From Methanocorpusculum sp. (GTDB taxonomy: Archaea; Halobacteriota; Methanomicrobia; Methanomicrobiales; Methanocorpusculaceae): a stretch of DNA of 16,249 nt. Below the pieces are notes generated by a model. The model saw nothing but the letters and a program-made list of their open reading frames with translations. It was not told where the DNA came from and did not search any database. The stretch lies in NCBI GenBank assembly GCA_017622255.1, contig JAGARL010000157.1, positions 1-16,249 on the forward strand, read 5' to 3'. The position numbers and the translations under genes are program-made. Positions within the stretch are counted from its first letter, which is position 1, and each line of letters starts with the position of its first letter. Of this stretch, positions 14,133 to 16,249 are shown one piece after another.

Positions 14133-14233
14133 GCGAAAGTGCCCCAAGATGTGGGAAAATGGGTGAAATTGGAGATTGTTAAGAGGTTTGATTTGGAAAA
14201 GAGTTTGTTTAATTGGAGTTTGGGCACTTTCGC
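14133..14233. repeat. 12-bp inverted repeat enclosing a C-free tract
   Basis: GCGAAAGTGCCC (14133-14144) is exactly inverted at GGGCACTTTCGC (14222-14233); with one bulge the pairing extends two A-T pairs inward. Between them, bases 14146-14224 (79 nt) contain not one C on the plus strand. No credible reading frame fills it. It could be a miniature transposable or dispersed intergenic element, or the stem of a long RNA. I know of no named element with this layout. Confidence 0.55.
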
Positions 14234-14249
14234 GAATCGTACGATTCGC
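14232..14249. repeat. 18-bp perfect palindrome
   Basis: GCGAATCGTACGATTCGC reads the same on both strands. It starts on the last 2 bases of the preceding inverted repeat. Its core AATCGTACGATT recurs with one change as AATTGTACGATT at 14370-14381. It is long enough to be a dimer-binding operator or to extrude as a cruciform. Confidence 0.55.
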
Positions 14250-14340
14250 TCATGAATAGGGCGTATTCTCGTCTTTTGTGAAAAGGGTTTTTTGGTTCCG
14301 GTTTGCAGGTATCTGATACAATTTCTCAGGTTCTTCCCTA

Positions 14341-14381
14341 ACACAAAGTACTTGTGTCAAGGATTTCTAAATTGTACGATT
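14341..14381. promoter_or_regulatory. Two further GTAC-centred palindromes
   Basis: ACACAAAGTACTTGTGT (14341-14357) has a perfect AAGTACTT core and ACAC/GTGT outer arms offset by one extra A. AATTGTACGATT (14370-14381) is a one-mismatch palindrome almost identical to the core of the 18-bp palindrome. Their centres are 26 bp apart. They resemble paired operator sites, but no adjacent regulator is seen and no gene starts just downstream. Confidence 0.35.
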
Positions 14382-14422
14382 AGAAGACATCTGCCGTTTT
14401 GCAGCTGGCAGTTGCCTTTGCA

Positions 14423-14462
14423 GGGTTTCATTTCCATAGAATTCCGCGCTGGAATGAAACCC
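14423..14462. repeat. 12-bp stem-loop in the intergenic region
   Basis: GGGTTTCATTTCC (14423-14435) pairs with GGAATGAAACCC (14451-14462) with one bulged T and a 15-nt loop. It is followed on the plus strand by GGTTTCTTTTG. It may be a terminator remnant or part of a structured element; no gene on either strand ends beside it. Confidence 0.4.
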
Positions 14463-14572
14463 GGTTTCTTTTGTGGAGTAAAGTAAATGAACTCATTCTG
14501 CATCAGATACTTTCTGCCCGGATGAGCATGCAGCTCTGTTTTTGTTTTGAAGAAGTTTCCAGAAAAGAAATG

Positions 14573-14605
14573 AAAAAGGGATTAGTCAGAGGTTTCTCTC
14601 TGACT
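14573..14605 (-). terminator. Hairpin terminator of the surface protein gene
   Basis: AGTCAGAG (14584-14591) and CTCTGACT (14598-14605) form a perfect 8-bp stem with a 6-nt loop, 12 nt beyond the surface protein stop. On the minus strand it is followed by AATCCC and then T-rich sequence (five Ts at 14573-14577, then more). It has the form of an intrinsic terminator. Confidence 0.6.
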
Positions 14606-14617
14606 CCACACCCCTAT

Positions 14618-16249
14618 TTACTTTCTTCTTAAGACGACTGCTGCGCCGAGAGCTGCAATCACTGCTAAGACAGGTGCCGGGGATGCCGGAGTCTCAGTAG
14701 GCTCTTCTGGCTGGTCAGTCGGGAGTTCTTCTGCCGGTTCGTCTGCGTAAACGATTGCGAACGGAGAGAAGTCGAAGGTGATTGCTTCGAAGTAGACGAT
14801 GCCGTCTTTGATAACGAAGGTGGTAACGAGCTTAGTCCACTCGCCGGTCTCTTCGTCATGGTGCCAGAGTGCAACATCTGCTGCGGTCTTACCGTCTTTT
14901 TCGAGCTCAGCGACGGTCATAGTGAACTTGACCGTTGCCGGTTTTCCTTTCTCGTACTTCGGGACGTTAATCTCGAAGACCTTCTTGGTGTTCTCTTCCT
15001 TTCCTGCCGGTGCCGGTTTCTCGGATACCGGGATGAAGGCTACTTCGCTGTCAGTTCCTTCCGGAAGGACAACACCAGTGACTGCCGGCTCTACCAGAGC
15101 GTCAGACGGTGCATCTCCCGGTTCTCCTGCCTCATCGTCTGCAGGAGTGTCGAAGGTGACTTCTCCACCATCGGTGACTTCGGTCTCAACAGTTGGCTCG
15201 CCTGCTTCCGGCTCTTCAACCGGAGTTTCCGGCTCTACTGGGGTTTCAGGCTCAACTGGCTCTTCCGGCTGTTCCGGTTTGTAAGATCCAGAGGAGGAGG
15301 AGCGGTCAACGTACTTCTGGACGAGGTACTTGTCTCCCGGCTGGACTACTTCCATACCCGGTGCAATGTATGCGGATGGGTTAGAGGAGAAGTATCCACC
15401 AGTTACAATCTTTGGAGCATTTATACTGCCTGTGTAATCTGGGTGTACAGTGAGAACCGTACCAATTGTACCCTCATTGTTGGTAATAACTCCAGTAATG
15501 GTGTGATTTGCAACATGCGAGGTAGTTGATGCGATGTATATCAGAGAGTCAACAGAGGAAATCGTGTTGTCCTTCAGCTCAAGGTTGATAGTTCCTGCAC
15601 CATATGAAGATACAATAGACTCAATGATTGCAGTATATGCCACACTAGACTCTGCAGTAAATTTATTATCTACAATCTTGAGAGTTGGAGCATTATTTGG
15701 AGAAACAGTAATACTAATTCCCTTGTTTAAAGCTTGAGAACTAGTTGCAGTGATAGTATTGCCAGAGAAATCAACATTTGTATCAGTCTTGGCAGCCTGA
15801 ATATATACTGCATATACTCCACCGAGGCTCTGAGTAGCTGTGTTAATAGACTTACCTAATACAAAGGTATTATCTTTCACAACACAAATACCAGGCACAC
15901 TATTAATCGAGATACCTCGAACTTGACTTGCAACATCATCTCCTGATTTTACAGGTAATTTTATAGTGTTTCCAACAATCTGAGTTCCACTCACATTCGT
16001 TCCCCACTCTTTACCCGTACCTTCGTAGTTCGATACAAAGATACATGACATCTGCTGAGTATCAGAACTTATACATGGGGAGCAGTCGATAACACTATCT
16101 TTCAGAATTGCATTACCATAGATTCTGACAAGACCATGGTGAATATAAGTTTGTGAACTGGTAAGGTTGAGCTGAGTAAGAGTGACACCAGATGTTACAG
16201 TCCCTGCAATCTTAAGATGCCCTGTAACAGCAATCTGATGATTATTACC
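14618..16249 (-). CDS. Surface beta-helix protein with PGF-CTERM-like anchor, C-terminal 543 residues
   Basis: The frame is open from the window edge (16249) to the stop at 14618-14620, so the true start lies outside; an in-frame ATG at 16051 is internal. From the edge to about 15350 the protein is rich in Asn, Ser, Thr and Ile with repeats like 'GNTI' and 'DNTIS', typical of right-handed parallel beta-helices. Then comes an acidic Pro/Glu linker (about 15200-15290, EPETPVEPETPVEEPE). About 14740-15000 is a domain with FEINVPKYEKG and FDFSPFAIVYADE, like the PGF-pre-PGF domain before archaeal sorting signals. The end, ASPAP followed by a hydrophobic helix and LRRK, looks like a PGF-CTERM archaeosortase signal in which PAP replaces PGF. 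It is probably an exported, lipid-anchored cell-surface protein. Ligand unknown. Confidence 0.85.
   Translation of the reverse strand, partial: GNNHQIAVTGHLKIAGTVTSGVTLTQLNLTSSQTYIHHGLVRIYGNAILKDSVIDCSPCISSDTQQMSCIFVSNYEGTGKEWGTNVSGTQIVGNTIKLPVKSGDDVASQVRGISINSVPGICVVKDNTFVLGKSINTATQSLGGVYAVYIQAAKTDTNVDFSGNTITATSSQALNKGISITVSPNNAPTLKIVDNKFTAESSVAYTAIIESIVSSYGAGTINLELKDNTISSVDSLIYIASTTSHVANHTITGVITNNEGTIGTVLTVHPDYTGSINAPKIVTGGYFSSNPSAYIAPGMEVVQPGDKYLVQKYVDRSSSSGSYKPEQPEEPVEPETPVEPETPVEEPEAGEPTVETEVTDGGEVTFDTPADDEAGEPGDAPSDALVEPAVTGVVLPEGTDSEVAFIPVSEKPAPAGKEENTKKVFEINVPKYEKGKPATVKFTMTVAELEKDGKTAADVALWHHDEETGEWTKLVTTFVIKDGIVYFEAITFDFSPFAIVYADEPAEELPTDQPEEPTETPASPAPVLAVIAALGAAVVLRRK

Noticed and set aside
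14090..14344. 84-codon minus-strand reading frame in the intergenic region
   Set aside because: It crosses the radical SAM TATA box, the C-free tract and the 18-bp palindrome; its Lys/Asn/Phe-rich product follows from the tract's composition. No ribosome-binding site is seen.
14399..14632. 77-codon plus-strand reading frame in the intergenic region
   Set aside because: It runs through two hairpins and into the 3' end of the surface gene, with no start signal and no recognisable domain.
14858..15529. 223-codon plus-strand reading frame opposite the surface protein
   Set aside because: It is the mirror of the repetitive Pro/Glu linker and anchor region, giving low-complexity Arg/Phe/Cys-rich protein.
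16049..16051. ATG at 16051 as the start of the surface protein
   Set aside because: The same frame stays open for 66 more codons to the window edge with continuous beta-helix-like sequence, and no signal peptide follows this Met.
1..16249. CRISPR array, tRNA or rRNA genes, insertion sequence with transposase
   Set aside because: I saw no regularly spaced repeats, no cloverleaf or ribosomal RNA sequence, and no transposase-like reading frame on either strand.

Overview
The window is archaeal, almost certainly from a methanogen of the Methanomicrobiales; from memory of gene content it most resembles Methanocorpusculum. The signs are a glycerol-1-phosphate dehydrogenase (archaeal lipid stereochemistry), Alba, a type III RuBisCO with ribose-1,5-bisphosphate isomerase, the archaeal families UPF0179 and DUF63, CbiZ corrinoid salvage, and TATA boxes 25-30 nt upstream of several start codons with no Shine-Dalgarno sequence (leaderless mRNAs). 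The species assignment is inference.

Layout. (1) 1-3208, minus strand: a corrinoid uptake and salvage operon, read btuC, btuD, cbiZ, then the first 42 codons of a probable fdhD that leaves the window at base 1. The genes overlap or sit close together, and no btuF is present. (2) 3209-3376: leader with a 9-bp inverted repeat and candidate TATA boxes. (3) 3377-4921, minus: egsA and a UPF0179 gene, abutting. Divergent to egsA is a DUF63 membrane protein (4935-5780); the two start codons are only 13 nt apart, and an 11-nt palindrome between them supplies both ribosome-binding sites. (4) 5854-7047, minus: a long CofE-like protein, divergent from (5) 7176-8458: asd and alba, then a NhaD/ArsB-type permease (8468-9700). 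(6) 9701-9951: a small gene-like unit with a 12-bp palindrome, a 31-codon ORF and a 13-bp hairpin. (7) 9952-10509: 5-formyltetrahydrofolate cyclo-ligase family, probably leaderless. (8) 10561-13033: an operon of R15P isomerase, type III RuBisCO and a cupin, each joined to the next by an ATGA overlap and ended by a T9 run. (9) 13043-14083, minus: a radical SAM protein with a helix-hairpin-helix. (10) 14084-14617: 534 nt without a credible gene but full of structure: a 12-bp inverted repeat enclosing a 79-nt stretch with no C, an 18-bp perfect palindrome, further GTAC-centred palindromes, and two hairpins. (11) 14618-16249, minus: the C-terminal 543 residues of a surface beta-helix protein with a PGF-CTERM-like tail, still open at the window edge.

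How the parts fit: the btu/cbiZ genes would import and remodel corrinoids for methyltransferases. R15P isomerase and RuBisCO form the last two steps of archaeal AMP/nucleoside salvage into 3-phosphoglycerate; the AMP phosphorylase is not in this window. The translationally coupled cupin is an unexplained third member of that unit. The points most worth following up are the cupin, the 14133-14381 intergenic structure, the 9720-9872 small unit, and the shared egsA/DUF63 start region.
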